Source: Neocallimastix lanati (nom. inval.)
Taxonomy: Eukaryota; Neocallimastigomycota; Neocallimastigomycetes; Neocallimastigales; Neocallimastigaceae
Assembly: GCA_016946835.1 (NCBI GenBank)
Contig: JACVTC010000103.1
Span: 199,001-259,000 of the forward strand
DNA: 60,000 bases
Direction of reading: 5' to 3'
Shown here: piece after piece, positions 19,602 to 32,881 of the stretch
Position numbering within the stretch: the stretch's first letter is position 1
Layout: each line of letters starts with the position of its first letter
Made by a program: the position numbers and the translations under genes
Notes under the pieces: generated by a model
The model's input: the letters and a program-made list of their open reading frames with translations, nothing else
What the model was told of the DNA's origin: nothing
Database searches by the model: none

Positions 19602-20320
19602 ATTATTATTATTATTATTATTATTATTATTTTATTATTATTATTATTATTATTATTTTATTATTATTAATATTATTATTTTATTATTTTTATTTTATTT
19701 TATTATTTTTATTATTTCAATAAAATTTGCATTAAATAATTAATTTAATTTGAAACATCTACAAAAAAGTTTATTTTATATTAAAATTTTAATTTTTTTT
19801 TTTTTATTTTATTTATTTTTCTTTTTATTCACTTCTTAATTATTATAAAATATATTTTATGAATATATTAATATATGTATAACTATTTTAATAGATACAT
19901 ATCAATATTTTTATATACAAATTATTTTTTATTTTTATTTTTATTGTTTTTTTATTTTTATTTTATTTATTAATTTATTTATTTTTTTTTTATTTTTATA
20001 TTTACCTTTTTTAATATAAAATATTATTATTTAATATAATAATAAAATAATATTAAAATGATTAATAGTGCAATAACTTCTATATTTTATAGAAATTATT
20101 ATCTTTATTAATAAAACTGTACTAAATAAAACAAAAATAAGAATTTAATAAGAAAAAGAGTTTTATTAAATACAATTTTTTATAAAACAATAAAAACATA
20201 TATAGGTTGATTAATACACTTATGTTGAATGAAATAATTTTTTAAAATAATAATTATGAAATTATTGTTAATTAATAAGAAATAGAGATTAATTTCAATT
20301 TCTTAAAGATAGATAAACAT
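19602..20320. other. Microsatellite remainder and AT-rich spacer
   Basis: ATT/TTTA repeats continue to about 19715 and are the right part of the copia target. The rest is AT-rich with no coding evidence. Confidence 0.6.
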
Positions 20321-20322
20321 CT

Positions 20323-20632
20323 TTCCAGTTTTTATCTTGGTGGTTAAAGTTGTTAAAGTTTATGGGTCGATCTAACTGCCTCCTGAATATATATGGTAAT
20401 TTTCTCCCATAGGGTTTTTTCCTATAAATAAAGTTTCACTCTCTATGGTAAATATTCCAGTTGCTAGACTATATTATTACAAGTGTAAGGAGTGCTTCTT
20501 CTGTGAGAGGATTATTGTAGTTGTTCCTCCATCGATAATGGTTCAAGAAATCACTGAAAAAGAAGCCCGTTTTGTAAATCGGCCTATAGGGAATGATTTT
20601 CATATTAGCCTTGCTTAGAGAGAGATATAATA
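20323..20632 (+). repeat. Dispersed repeat R1, copy 1
   Basis: A relatively GC-rich block containing GGGTCGATCT, TTGTAGTTGTTCCTCC, ATCACTGAAAAAGAAGCCC and ATATTAGCCTTGCTTAGAGA. These blocks recur in the same order at 32882-33139 and, inverted, at 57990-58400. No coding potential was seen. It is probably the LTR, or another non-coding part, of an unidentified mobile element. Confidence 0.6.
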
Positions 20633-20639
20633 ATTACTA

Positions 20640-21790
20640 ATTATGAAATTTAAATTTAAAAATATTAAATATAATTGAAAATGGTATATAAAGTATTTCA
20701 TACTAACATATAACATAATAAAAAGCTATTCGATATTATAATTTTAAAAAAATATAATATAAATAATAAATTATATATTAATTATTATTTTTCATAGTTT
20801 TATGTTGTAGTGTGGTTTCACATTTAACATTTAAGCTAATATCAGCCACAGTTATAAATTTATGTTTGATTTTAACATAAATAATAATATATTGATGTTT
20901 ATATAAATAATTTTTAATATTTATTAAGGTTTCTATTTCTATTTTTTATATAAATAAATTAAATAAATTATATAACTTCTCCCGAAAAGAGATAACCGAA
21001 CCTGAAGAGTTTATTATCTTTTTATTAATAATTTTATCAATAATTTCTTATTAATTGATATTCCTATATATATTATTAACTGTAATATCAAAAATATTAA
21101 ATTAAATAATTAATTTCTTAATATATTATATAATAATACTCTTTTTATATATAATGTAAATATTTTTATTAAGCTTAAAGTTCAAAATTCTTGTATATAT
21201 TATAATATAATAAAATAGTTATAATTAATTATATTACATTATAATTAAATATATATAGTTGATATTATTTGTTATATTTTTTATATATTATTCTTTTATT
21301 TTTAGTTTGTTATAATACAATAAATTTGTATGTAAATATTCTTAGTAATAATTGATCCTTATCCTAATTATTAGACTGGGATAGAAAATATTAATATTTA
21401 TAAGAACAATAATATAATTATACTAAATAAAAATAACAGCACATAAAAGTCACACGTATCATTTATTTATTCACGTGAGATAATTATAGAGTTAAAATAA
21501 AAATAATATTTTTTTTTTTCAATAAATAAAGTCATAATTGGAATGATCACTCATTTTAATATAATAAAGGAGAATATGAAGTAACTGAAAACGATATGAC
21601 ACAATAAATAAATAAATTAAAGGAGGTAAAGGAAAAAAAGAGAATAAAATATTCCTCTTGTCCTCTTGCCCTAAAAAAAAAATTATTATTCAAACTATTT
21701 ACTGGTATGGAATCTTCCGGAAAGAGGATATCCGAAAAAGAAAAAAGTAATATACTTATAAAAATCATTACCAGCTTGCTATAAAAGAAA
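20640..21790. other. AT-rich spacer with possible LTR scraps
   Basis: No gene. Related motifs TCTCCCGAAAAGAGATAACCG (20980-21000) and TCTTCCGGAAAGAGGATATCCG (21712-21733) hint at two diverged pieces of one LTR family. A TTAGACTGGGAT block near 21368 resembles the reversed end of repeat R1. None of these has clear boundaries. Confidence 0.35.
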
Positions 21791-22375
21791 AATGACTCTA
21801 AAGGAAGACGAAACAGTTGATGGTCTAAGAACTACTATAGTAAAGGAAGTAAATACTTGAATATATGTTGATGATCTTTCTGCTAATGAAGAAGAGGCGG
21901 ATGATCCAATGGACATTGACTATGCCTGAAAATTTGATCCTAAAGAACAAAAAAATTTAAAGATCAAAAATAATAATAAAAATTTTTCAAAAGAAAGGAA
22001 ATTTCAGTTAATCAGTAATTAAAAATAAATTTAATAGTTATCACAATAATAAAAATAATAAATATTATGATATATATGAAAGAAGTGAAAGAAGTGGTCT
22101 TTCCTCCAAAGAATGTAGATATATTCCAAGAAATCCAAATGAGCTATATAATAAATTCTACAATCAAGATGAACAAAAATTTATAAATAATGTGCAAAAA
22201 GAAAGAGCAATTAGATACATTTTAAGTAATGAATGCAATTTAAGTAATGAATACAATCATAATGTATCTTACGATGACATTAACCCAATATTTTGCAAGT
22301 ATTATAATCCAAAAAGAAAAGAAAGATGTGGGAATGATGAGTGTCTTAAAGATTCTTGGACTGTATTGATGTAGC
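21791..22375 (+). pseudogene. Decayed copia gag remnant
   Basis: Translated pieces read DDPMDID near 21902, matching the DDPMD(I/L)D of both intact copia gags. A corrupted zinc knuckle (ERSERSGLSSKECRY) follows near 22080. A Lys/Asn-rich stretch (22192-22374) corresponds to the gag-protease linker. There are several stops and frame changes. It ends where a minus-strand gypsy fragment begins, and copia integrase similarity resumes at 25380 in the same orientation, so the copia copy was probably split by the gypsy insertion. Confidence 0.6.
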
Positions 22376-22417
22376 AGAATTCAGCTAGAAATAGGAAGTC
22401 ATTCCAGTTTTGAACCT

Positions 22418-24720
22418 TTAAAATTTGTGTAGCAATGGATGAATTATTCGATGATGACCATTGATTTGATGATGGAATGGAGAAGAGAGCTTCATTGAGA
22501 TGTTCAAAATCTTACAAAGGGCATTCCAAAATTTAGAAGTGAGCTGAGTACCACGATCGAATAAGATTTCGTTGGGTAAACCATAGAGTCTAAAAATAGT
22601 GTTCATAAAGGATTTAACAGTGTCTTCAGAGGAAGGAACATTTGGGAAATGGATGAAGTGTCCCATATTAAAGAAGCGGTTCGAGAATATCGAAAACACA
22701 AGTGAAACCATTGGAGATTGGAAGGTCAGTAATAAAACTCATTGATATTGAAGTCCAAGGGTGATTAGGAAGTATCGAGTGGCTGTAAGAAACCATAAAG
22801 TTTATGCCTGGAGTCTTTTGAGCGGCAACAGGAATCACAGGAATGAACATAGTTATTGATAGTAGAGAACAGAGAAGGCCACCAGAAATCACGGCTTGTA
22901 TGGGAGGTTGTTTTCTTGATACTAAAGTGTCCAACAGAGGGAGAATCATGGCAAATGTTTAAGACAGAAGAGCAACAATTTGGAGGGACGTAGATATTAT
23001 TATTATATAGAAGGAAGATTTTGCTAAGGTTGAAGTTCTTAAGTTTGGAGAGTCCTGGAATTGGTTCGAAGAGAGTTGTTGGTAGATAATCATAATAGAA
23101 TTGATTTTCTTTAAGTTCGTTGAGATTTTGATCAGTCAATAAAGTAACCAAGATTGTAAATACACAAAAGTTTTCAGGGTGGAGAACGGACAATGGAACA
23201 TCATCAGAAGAAGTACCATCACTAAAAAATATCGAGATCAGGGCATCGAGAAAGAGCATCGGACTTATCATTGACCGAACCAGAAAGGTAGACAATTTTT
23301 GTAGCTAAATTTCGAAAGAAATAGAGCCCAACAGACGATTCTTTGGGACATTTTCTCAGGTTTCTTTTAGAAGAATAAATTTCAATGACCTGAGAAAATG
23401 GTGAAAGGAATGAAGCAACCGTTGAATAGATGACACCAGTGTTTGAGAACGTCAACGATGGCTAATAGTTCCTTATCATAGGTTGGGTAGTTCTTTTCGG
23501 CTGGAGTGAGTGTTCTAGAGAAGAAGGCTATAGGATGAACTTTTCTTGTCTTTTGGGAATTCTTGGGAAAGAATAGCACTAATAGCGAAATTGATACCCT
23601 TCCAGTTGCTTTATGGGTCTTATGAACTTGCAAAAGTAAAGTTACAAAATTTTCTAGTTTTGAACTCTTATATGGTAGAACTGATCTATAACCATTCGAA
23701 TTAACAATTGCATATAATAATAGAAATGTAAATGAAACCTTTGATGAATATTTAATTAGAAATTTACAACTCATCATAAATGGATTACGGAAGCTATCGG
23801 TTTCCACCATAAAGGTTATATTAATTATGATTTGGATAAGCAAGAACTGGGGTGGAAAAAAATTTAGATTTGATAATATCTAAAAGCATTTTGGGATTCG
23901 GAAGACCAGATATATTTCACTTTTTTTTTCAGGAGTTCATTGTGAGGATGGGCTTGTTTAGCAAAGCCTGGAATGAATCTGGCAGTAATAGTTAGCTAGA
24001 CCTAGGAAGGAATTGAAGTTTCTCGACGTTGGTAGGTGTAGGCCACTCATGGATAGATAAAACTTTTTTTTTTGGGGGATCCATGAAAATACCATCGGTG
24101 GATATTCTATGACTAAGGAAATCTAAGAAAGGACAAAGAATTCACATTTTTCCATTTTGGTATAAAGACCAGCATTTCTAAGTGGTTGTAAATACGTTGG
24201 TAATGTGCTTTAAATGGGTATCCATATCAAGGGGAGAAAATTATATTATTGTCAATATAACTAAAAGCGAATCTACCAAGGATGTCAGCAAATACGTCGT
24301 TTGATAAAGTGTTGGAATATGGTGGGTGCATTCTTGAGTCCGAAAGGCATGACTAAGTACTCGAAGTGACCGAATTAGGTAGTTTTAAACTCCTCACCTT
24401 TTTTTGATCCTGACGTGATCGAAGGTCGAGCTTGGAGATTACTTTACTTTTACTTAAGTATTCGAGCATGTCATTGATTAGTGTCAAAGGGTAGAAGTAC
24501 TGTATGGTGATTTCATTGAATTTTCAGTAGTCTACACATATACAGAGCTCGTCATGCTTCTTAGATACGAAAAGGACGGGAGCAATAGCAGGTTATTTCA
24601 ATTTCATTATGAAACCTTTGTTCAGATTTTCGTCAGTATATTCCTTGAGAGCGGTAGATTCCTTTTCTATTAGTGGGTTGATTGGTCTATAAAAAGAGAG
24701 TTGAGTCCAGTTTAAGTCGC
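22418..24720 (-). pseudogene. Decayed Ty3/gypsy pol fragment (RT, RNase H, integrase)
   Basis: Reading the minus strand from 24720: reverse transcriptase pieces (ENLNKGFIMKLK, APVLFVSKKHDELCICVDY, EYLVMPFGLKNAPTIFQHF), then WPTPTNVEKLQ. RNase H (ETDS, then HPIAFFSRTLTPAEKNYP and YDKELLAIVDVLKHW) follows, then an integrase zinc finger and core (DFWWPSLF, CDSCCRSKDS, NEILFDRGTQLTSKFW). Stops and frameshifts interrupt it many times, and RNase H is split by a foreign segment at about 23630-23815. Neither gag nor the end of integrase nor LTRs are recognisable. It is a dead fragment nested in an older copia copy. Confidence 0.85.
23630..23815 (+). mobile_element. Gypsy fragment inserted inside gypsy RNase H
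   Basis: On the plus strand the frame reads SSFELLYGRTDL and later NETFDEYLIRNLQLIINGLRKL, the region that follows the integrase core in Ty3/gypsy polyproteins. It sits between ETDS and NFAISAILSQEF of the minus-strand RNase H, interrupting that domain. It could be a secondary insertion or a local inversion of the element's own missing 3' part. Confidence 0.55.
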
Positions 24721-25360
24721 TTATATCTAAAATATATATAATATTATAATTAGATAAAATAACTAGTATTAGTCATGGATAGGCTAAGTTAAGATTGCTG
24801 AAAATAATGGTGGAAATTGTAGTAATGGGCAGAAAGGAGTGTTTTACTTAACCAGAAAGAGTAATAAATTAGCCGGAAGAGTGGTAAAGTCCGAAAGGTA
24901 GGCCTGGAAATTAGGCTAGGTAGATTTTCTTATGGGCTGACTATAGAGTACTTTTCTTGGATGTTTTTATTGTAACGTTTTGCTTATTATTAAATGGAAT
25001 TGTATATTAATATATAAAACTTTATTGACCCAATAGATCAACGCTATAAATATATAAGTAAAGTAAAAGTAAAGAAAATTGTTGTATTAAAATATTTTTT
25101 TATTAATATTAAAAAATGCTAAAATATTGATTAATTATTTATAAAATAAAAACACCTATAAAAATATTTTGTTGAAGAAATCACTCATATTTATACTTTT
25201 TCCAGAAAAATAGTTTCTTGAATAAAAAAATATGAAAAGTTCTAGAAAAAAGTTTTAATCCGTGAAAATGAATCAAATGATAAAATAATAAAATAATTTC
25301 TAAAATTAGAATTTTCTAATAATTTTTGAAATTCTTAGATTTGTTACATATAATGGCTAT
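24721..25360. other. Junction region of the nested retroelements
   Basis: 24770-25000 is richer in G and C than its surroundings but shows no recognisable domain in any frame. It may be the worn gag or leader of the minus-strand gypsy copy. 25000-25360 is plain AT-rich DNA. Confidence 0.35.
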
Positions 25361-25379
25361 TCAAAATTTTCATAATGCC

Positions 25380-26040
25380 CGAAGAATTAATTTGGCATCG
25401 AAGGCTTGGCTATTTCTATCAAGAAAACTAAAAAGAATTACCTAAATAGATATGATATTTATTTAAATAAAATATGAATAATGTAAAATATCAAAAATGA
25501 AACTCAATTCTTACAATAAAACTCCTTTAAGAGCGAAAGAAATATTAGAGGTAATACACTCTGATATTGTAGGTTCAGTAAATACCTCTTACACAGGGAA
25601 AAGATTTTTTCTAACAATAATTGATGAGGCATCTAGAAAACCATGTATTTATTATGAAAAGCAGATTAGAAGCCATTAATATAATTATAAATACTATCAG
25701 GATGTTTAATAATAAATTCAACGACTATAAAATTAAAATATTTAAATTAAATAATACAAAAGAGTACAAAAGTAAGAAAATGAATTCCTTTTGCAAAGAA
25801 AATCGTATTGAAAAAGTGTTCTCTTTCCCATATAATCCTGAAAATAACGGATTATGTGAAAGATTTAATTTGACATTGGTTTCTTGTGCTAAAATTATTG
25901 GTGTGGACTATGTGAAAATCTTTTGAACTTCGCTAATCTTTATGAAAACTATATTTACAATAAGATTCCACACTCTGGTAAAAATAATAAGATTACTGAT
26001 GAAATTTTCTATGATAACAAATGATATAAAATGAAATATT
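25380..26040 (+). pseudogene. Decayed copia integrase remnant
   Basis: Pieces in order are EELIWHRR (integrase finger), ILEVIHSDIVG (first catalytic Asp retained), KLNNTKEYKSKKM (second Asp replaced by Asn), YNPENNGLCERFN (catalytic Glu retained) and DEIFYDNK. These match element 2 domain for domain. A frameshift near 25660 and stops near 25925 kill it. It is probably the continuation of the copia relic at 21791-22375. Confidence 0.75.
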
Positions 26041-26125
26041 CAAACCTTTATTAAAATAAAATAAATTTCATTATTCAAACATAAATTAATGTCATAAATT
26101 AAATTTAAATCCAATGATTTTATAA

Positions 26126-26560
26126 TGTTCTTTATAAGTGGTTTGATAGCTAAATATTAATTATATTTATAATTAATAAAATAAGAAATAATAAATTTTA
26201 TAACATAAATCAATGTTAATTATATTCTTTTTAATTTATATTTATCTTTACATAGTTATTAAATATTTCCTTAAATAATATTATTAATATTTATATTTAT
26301 AAAAACACATTAAATAGTTTATTTTAATCACATGAACAGCTAATTAAATAGTTAATTATATTTAAGTAACATAAAAATAAAACATTTCTCCGAATTAAGA
26401 GGAATGAGTGTGAAAGTTATTAGATAGTTTTAAATGTAATCAAGTATAATTATTTTTACTTGAATAAGTGTATGTAATCATATAAATAAAAATAAAATAA
26501 ATAAATAAATAATACTTTAATAAATTTAATAAATTAATCCCAACAACACTTCCTCAAACC
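26126..26560 (-). mobile_element. Copia-type LTR relic with polypurine tract
   Basis: On the minus strand the order is GGTTTGAGGAAG (26549-26560, a degenerate TTTGAGGGGGAG tract) then TGTTGTTGGGATTAA, an LTR start at 26548. The distal end is tentatively the TG at 26126. No second LTR was found. The plus-strand sequence beyond 26560 looks like copia Asn-rich spacer, so orientations are mixed here. Confidence 0.45.
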
Positions 26561-26569
26561 AGGGTTAAA

Positions 26570-26850
26570 AGTTCAATAATAAAAAGACGGAAATATTAAT
26601 GAAACCTTATTTAATACTAAAACAAATCAAAAGAAAAATTTTCCAAATGATTCTGATATTAATAAGGTTCAAAATGATGAAACTTAATAAAAATTCTAGG
26701 GAAAATATTTTTTTTTAAAGTGATAATATTTAATCTTATAAAATTTTAATTAATATTAAATTTAGTAACTCTGATAAAGTAAATAAACAAAACAATTATT
26801 ATCCAAATAAATCTAATAACAATTATGAAATATTTTATATGAAATTTTTC
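26570..26850 (+). pseudogene. Possible copia Asn-rich spacer remnant
   Basis: A plus-strand frame is rich in Asn and Lys (for example NETLFNTKTNQKKNF and NDSDINKVQNDET), resembling the spacer between integrase and reverse transcriptase of the intact elements. Stops follow. The assignment rests on composition and position only. Confidence 0.35.
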
Positions 26851-27379
26851 TAATAATATATAGTAAAAATAATATATTTACCAGTACTATTCTTAAACAA
26901 TATACTAATATATACTAATATATATATAAAAATAAATAATTTTATTTTTTTTATAAGTCATGGTAATCTTTATTTTATTCTTTTAAATTTAATGTTGTAA
27001 ATTAAAATTAAAAAAAAAAAAAAAATTAAAAAAAAAAAATAAAATAAAATAAAAATAAAAATAAAAAAGATAAAAAAAAAAAAAAAAAAATAATAATAAT
27101 TTTTACATTTCATATAATCATTTATATATATATATATACATATTTTTGGTTAAATATTTTAATTATTTTTATTTATATTTTATTATTCCATATTATTAAA
27201 AAAAATTAAAAATTTAAAAATATGGAAAATTAAAATTACGAACATTAATAATTATAAACTTTAACCTAAAACTAATTTTAAGAATTTAATATATAAATAA
27301 ATATTAAAAATAATTTGATATTTAAATGCTATATTTTATTATAAATTTTATAATTATCTTATTATGTACTAAATTATTG

Positions 27380-27422
<43 letters not shown>

Positions 27423-27542
27423 GTTTTTGTTTAGATTAATATAAAGTATAAAATTAATTAATTATATAAAATTAAATGAAATACTTTTTCATATTAATTT
27501 TTCCTATATTTTAATTTATTTTAATTTCTTTTTGTAATTAAT
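26850..27542. other. AT-rich spacer with long A and T tracts
   Basis: Poly-A and AAAAT runs at 27005-27095 and a poly-T run at about 27380-27422. No gene was seen. Confidence 0.6.
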
Positions 27543-28036
27543 TAAAAATATTTCTCCATTAAATATATTATTATTTAAAAGAATAATATGAATGAAATAT
27601 TAATATAATACTACTAATACTAATACTAATACTAATAATGCTAATATTAATAAGAATTATAATAATGTAATAATAATAACATTAATAAAATAATAAAAAT
27701 AAAAATTATAAATAATAATATAATAATAATAATATAGTAACAATACATAATAATTAAATAATAATAATAATAATAATAACAATTATTTGTTAAAAATATT
27801 TCTCCATTAAATATATTATTATTTAAAAGAATAATATGAATGAAATATTAATATAATACTACTAATACTAATACTAATAATGCTAATATTAATAAGAATT
27901 ATAATAATGTAATAATAATAACATTAATAAAATAATAAAAATAAAAATTATAAATAATATAATAATAATAATAATATAGTAATAATACATAATAATTAAA
28001 TAATAATAATAATAATAATAACAATTATTTGTTATA
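27543..28036 (+). repeat. Tandem duplication of a 248-base unit
   Basis: Unit 1 (27543-27790) and unit 2 (27791 to about 28036) both start TAAAAATATTTCTCCATT and end with a TAATAATAACAATTATTTG block. They differ by a few trinucleotide steps inside CTAATA and ATAATA runs. No coding sequence. Confidence 0.9.
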
Positions 28037-28120
28037 GATAAAATTTAGCTTTAAAAAAAAAAAAAGAATAAAAAATATATGTATTATATATATATTTATC
28101 TTTTTTTAATATTTTATAAC

Positions 28121-28238
28121 TTTATTAAATTTTCTATATTATAAAAATTATTATCTTTAGAGTATATTTTTATTTCTTTTGCATTAATTAAATATACTCT
28201 AAAGATAATAATTTTTATAATATAGAAAATTTAATAAA
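28121..28238. repeat. Perfect 48-base inverted repeat with 22-base loop
   Basis: Arms 28121-28168 and 28191-28238 are exact reverse complements, separated by 22 bases. The right arm includes the predicted 3' splice site and first codons of the beta-helix gene. A transcript from either strand would fold into a long hairpin. Confidence 0.95.
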
Positions 28239-29125
28239 TAATAATCAATATGAAGATTTAATTCTTTATTTTGTGGATGATTATTATGATCTATCAATGG
28301 TTTTATTTAATACTGCATCATTAACAATTCTTTCAAATACTTATATTATTGGTAATCCTAATGGAACGGTATTTGATTTTCAATATGATAAACATGGAAG
28401 TGCTAAATTTAATTTTTCAAAAACAAAAGGGCAAAAGTTAAAGATTGAAAATATTATTTTTACTAACTTTTATGAACCGATTGTAGCTGAATCTTATATG
28501 CTTTCTATTTCATCCCAATTCGATAATTTTTATATGGAATTTAATAATTGTACCTTTAAAAATATTTATCAAAATATATTAAAGATAGTCATTAACAGCA
28601 ATAAACCAACACAGGAAGAACCTTCTATTATAATTATGAATACCAAATTTTAGTAAAAATTAAAAATTTTATATATAAAAGTTTTCATTTATATATATAT
28701 AAATTCTTTAAAGAGAAAAAAAAAAAAAAAGATTATAATATTTATATAATAATATAATTTTAATATACATAAATATTTATATTTTGATTTTTCTTTTATT
28801 ATATTCAGTAATAATACAGAAAGAATTGTTTATTTATATAATGAGAATGATGTATATTCTCTTGATATGATTAAAAAGGTATCATTAAAAATAAAGGATA
28901 GCTATTTTTTGATAATAGAGGACTATTTGTTTTATATCATTCTTATTTAATTTTAGAAAACTGTAATTAAATTTATAATTAAAATATATAATATATTAAT
29001 AATGAATATTTTTGCATTAAATTTATTAAATTTTATTTATTTGTTTTATTTTAATTAAAATTTTTATTTATTTTTTATTTCTTATTTCTTATTTCTTATT
29101 TTTTTATTTTTTTTTTTTAATTGAA

Positions 29126-29162
<37 letters not shown>

Positions 29163-31001
29163 GTTATTTTTCAATTATTCAGAATAATTCAAATAATGTT
29201 TCTAATGGAGTATTTATTCATACAGGAAGGACTGGACATAATTTTAATATTGTGTATATTAAGGATTCAATATTTGAAAATATTAATGTAAAAAGCGATC
29301 TACCATTGATTGATAGTGAAAGATTTGAACTTATGTAATTAATATAAAACATTAAAATATAAATTATTATATAAATATCTTTTTAGAAAAAACAAATTTA
29401 TTATCTAAAAAATAATAAATGTATGTGTGTATTTAAATTATTTATAATTCTTGTATTTATACTTATATATTGTAATATATTAAAGAATGAGCAATACCAC
29501 ATTTTCAAATTGTTTTTCAAATTATGGATACCTAATAGATATTAGACAACATATTGATTATAATAATATTGTTCCAAAGAACATAAAAGTCACAAGTAAT
29601 TATTAAAATTAAAATAACAATAATAATATTATTATTATTAAATTGAAATATAATTATAAATAAATAAATTAATATATATATATATTAATTTATTTATTTA
29701 TTAATATTAATTTTTTTTTTTTTTTTTTAAAAAAAAAAAGACTCCAGTCCTCTGTTTACTGGTTCATATTGTAGATTTAAAATAGAAGATTCTATTTTTT
29801 CTAATATTACTTCAAAAAAATCAATTCCTGCAATTTCAAATTCAAAAAATTCAGTTTATACAATTTCTAATACTGAATTTAATAATTTACAGTAAATATT
29901 TTATAAAATTTAAAATAGTATAATATAATATGATATAATATAATATAATATAATGTAATATTAAATATATAATTCATCATTTTATTAAGTTATATTATTC
30001 ATTTTTTATAATATATTTATTATTTGAAAATATTAAAAAAAAAATATATATATATATATAAATTTTTTTATAGTATTACGGATACATTATTTAATGAGGA
30101 GTCAATTTTTACTTTTGAAAATATTAAATTAAATAATATTACAACAAATTCACATGCTATTTTATATGTAGTACATAGTAATCTAAAAATCAATCACTTT
30201 GTTGCTAATAATATACTGTGTACTAGTGAAAGCGACAACACGTCATTTATTTTATATAATTCATATGAATTAGATAGTCAATTATTTATAAATGATTTAA
30301 ATATTACAAATAGTAAATCTAATGGATCATTTATTAAAATAATTGGAGAATCTAATACTGTTGTTATAGAAAATTCAAATATTGAAAATATTGAATCCTA
30401 TGGCTCTATCATAAAAAATGCTTCAAAAAAGGTATATAAAAGTTTAATAATGGAAAACTAAAAGCATACTGAAAGCATACTGCTTTTATATATATGTTTA
30501 TATTTATTATTTATTTATTTATTTATTTATTTTTATTTAATATATTAATTATAAATAAATATTTTTTTATATAATAATAATAATAATATAATAATAATAA
30601 TAATAATTATAATATAATAATATAATTACTAATAAACATTTTTTATTAACTAAATATTTGTCATTTTTATATTTCAAAGTCAAATATAAAAATATCAAAT
30701 TTAAAATTTAATAATAATAATATTAATAAATTAAGTTGTGGATGTATAAATTTTAGTAATGATTTATACATAAACATATCTAATTCATTCAATAATTATT
30801 ACAGTAAAAATTATGGTGGCGCAATGTAAATCTAATAAAACATATTTATATATATATTTATAATATCTAACATAATAAATTTTTATTATTAATTTATTTA
30901 TAATCTAATAATTATTAATTTATTTACTCATTTATATTTTATGATATTATTAATATATTTATTAATTATTATTCAATATAAATAATATTAATGTTCATAA
31001 C

Positions 31002-31052
<51 letters not shown>

Positions 31053-31655
31053 GTTGTATAAATGATATTATTAATATGAAATTGGAATTGACATCAAATG
31101 AATTTAATAAAAATGAAGCAATCTCTGGAGGTGCTTTATATATACAAAATAAAGATGATATTGAAATAAATGAAAATAGGAATATTATACTTGAACATAA
31201 TCGTTTTAAAGAAAATTATGCAGAATATTTTGGTGGTGCTATTTATACAAAATTTAGTAAATTAAATTTAATTGAAGCTAAAAATAATGAAATTATTTTC
31301 AATAAAGCTGGAGTAATGAGTGGTGGAATCTATACTTATCATTATTCACATAAAAACTTATTTAATAATAATAGTAATTTTATATTTCGAAATAATACAG
31401 TAAATTCATATATAAATAACTATTCATCAAATCCATCATCCATATCTTTAGATACAATAATAAGAAAGAATCCTATTAATATCATTACTAGTGACTATCT
31501 ACCATTATCATTTAGTATATATGATGAATATGATAATATAATTCATGACTTCACAAAATATTATTCAGATATCACATTAAGAGTTTCATTAAAATCAGAG
31601 AAAACATATATAAATAAAATGAAGCTATTAGGAAATATTTGTTTATTTATAAATG
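28205..31655 (+). pseudogene. Multi-exon right-handed beta-helix (PMP-like) protein gene, broken or incomplete
   Basis: Eight exons join in phase: 28205-28652, 28809-28962, 29163-29334, 29486-29595, 29741-29891, 30074-30431, 30680-30825 and 31054-31655, together about 710 residues. The product has repeating strand-turn units with N-[TS]-x-F, ENC/NNC and, late in the chain, NYGGA, SGGALYIQ and FGGAIYTK. Such GGA(I/L) and FxxN motifs are known from chlamydial polymorphic membrane proteins and other parallel beta-helix proteins. It is likely extracellular. Exon 2 needs one extra T in the T6 run at 28905-28910 to stay in frame. The first exon (signal peptide) and everything after 31655 are not found, because an AAT microsatellite follows. 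It is either a pseudogene or a real gene with a homopolymer sequencing error. Function unknown. Confidence 0.65.
31013..31053 (+). repeat. (TAA)n microsatellite forming an intron end
   Basis: The array ends in TAG at 31051-31053, which serves as the predicted 3' splice site of the last beta-helix exon. Joining here restores the frame (GGA-I-C-I-N-D). Confidence 0.6.
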
Positions 31656-31721
31656 GTAAAATAAACTAATTTTTTATTTATTTATTTACTTATTTAATTA
31701 TTAAATTAGAAAGTATAATTA

Positions 31722-32881
<1,160 letters not shown>

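Noticed and set aside
28079-28145. Short hydrophobic frame that could be a signal-peptide exon of the beta-helix gene
   Set aside because: It ends in a stop with no usable GT donor, so it cannot be joined in phase to the exon at 28205.
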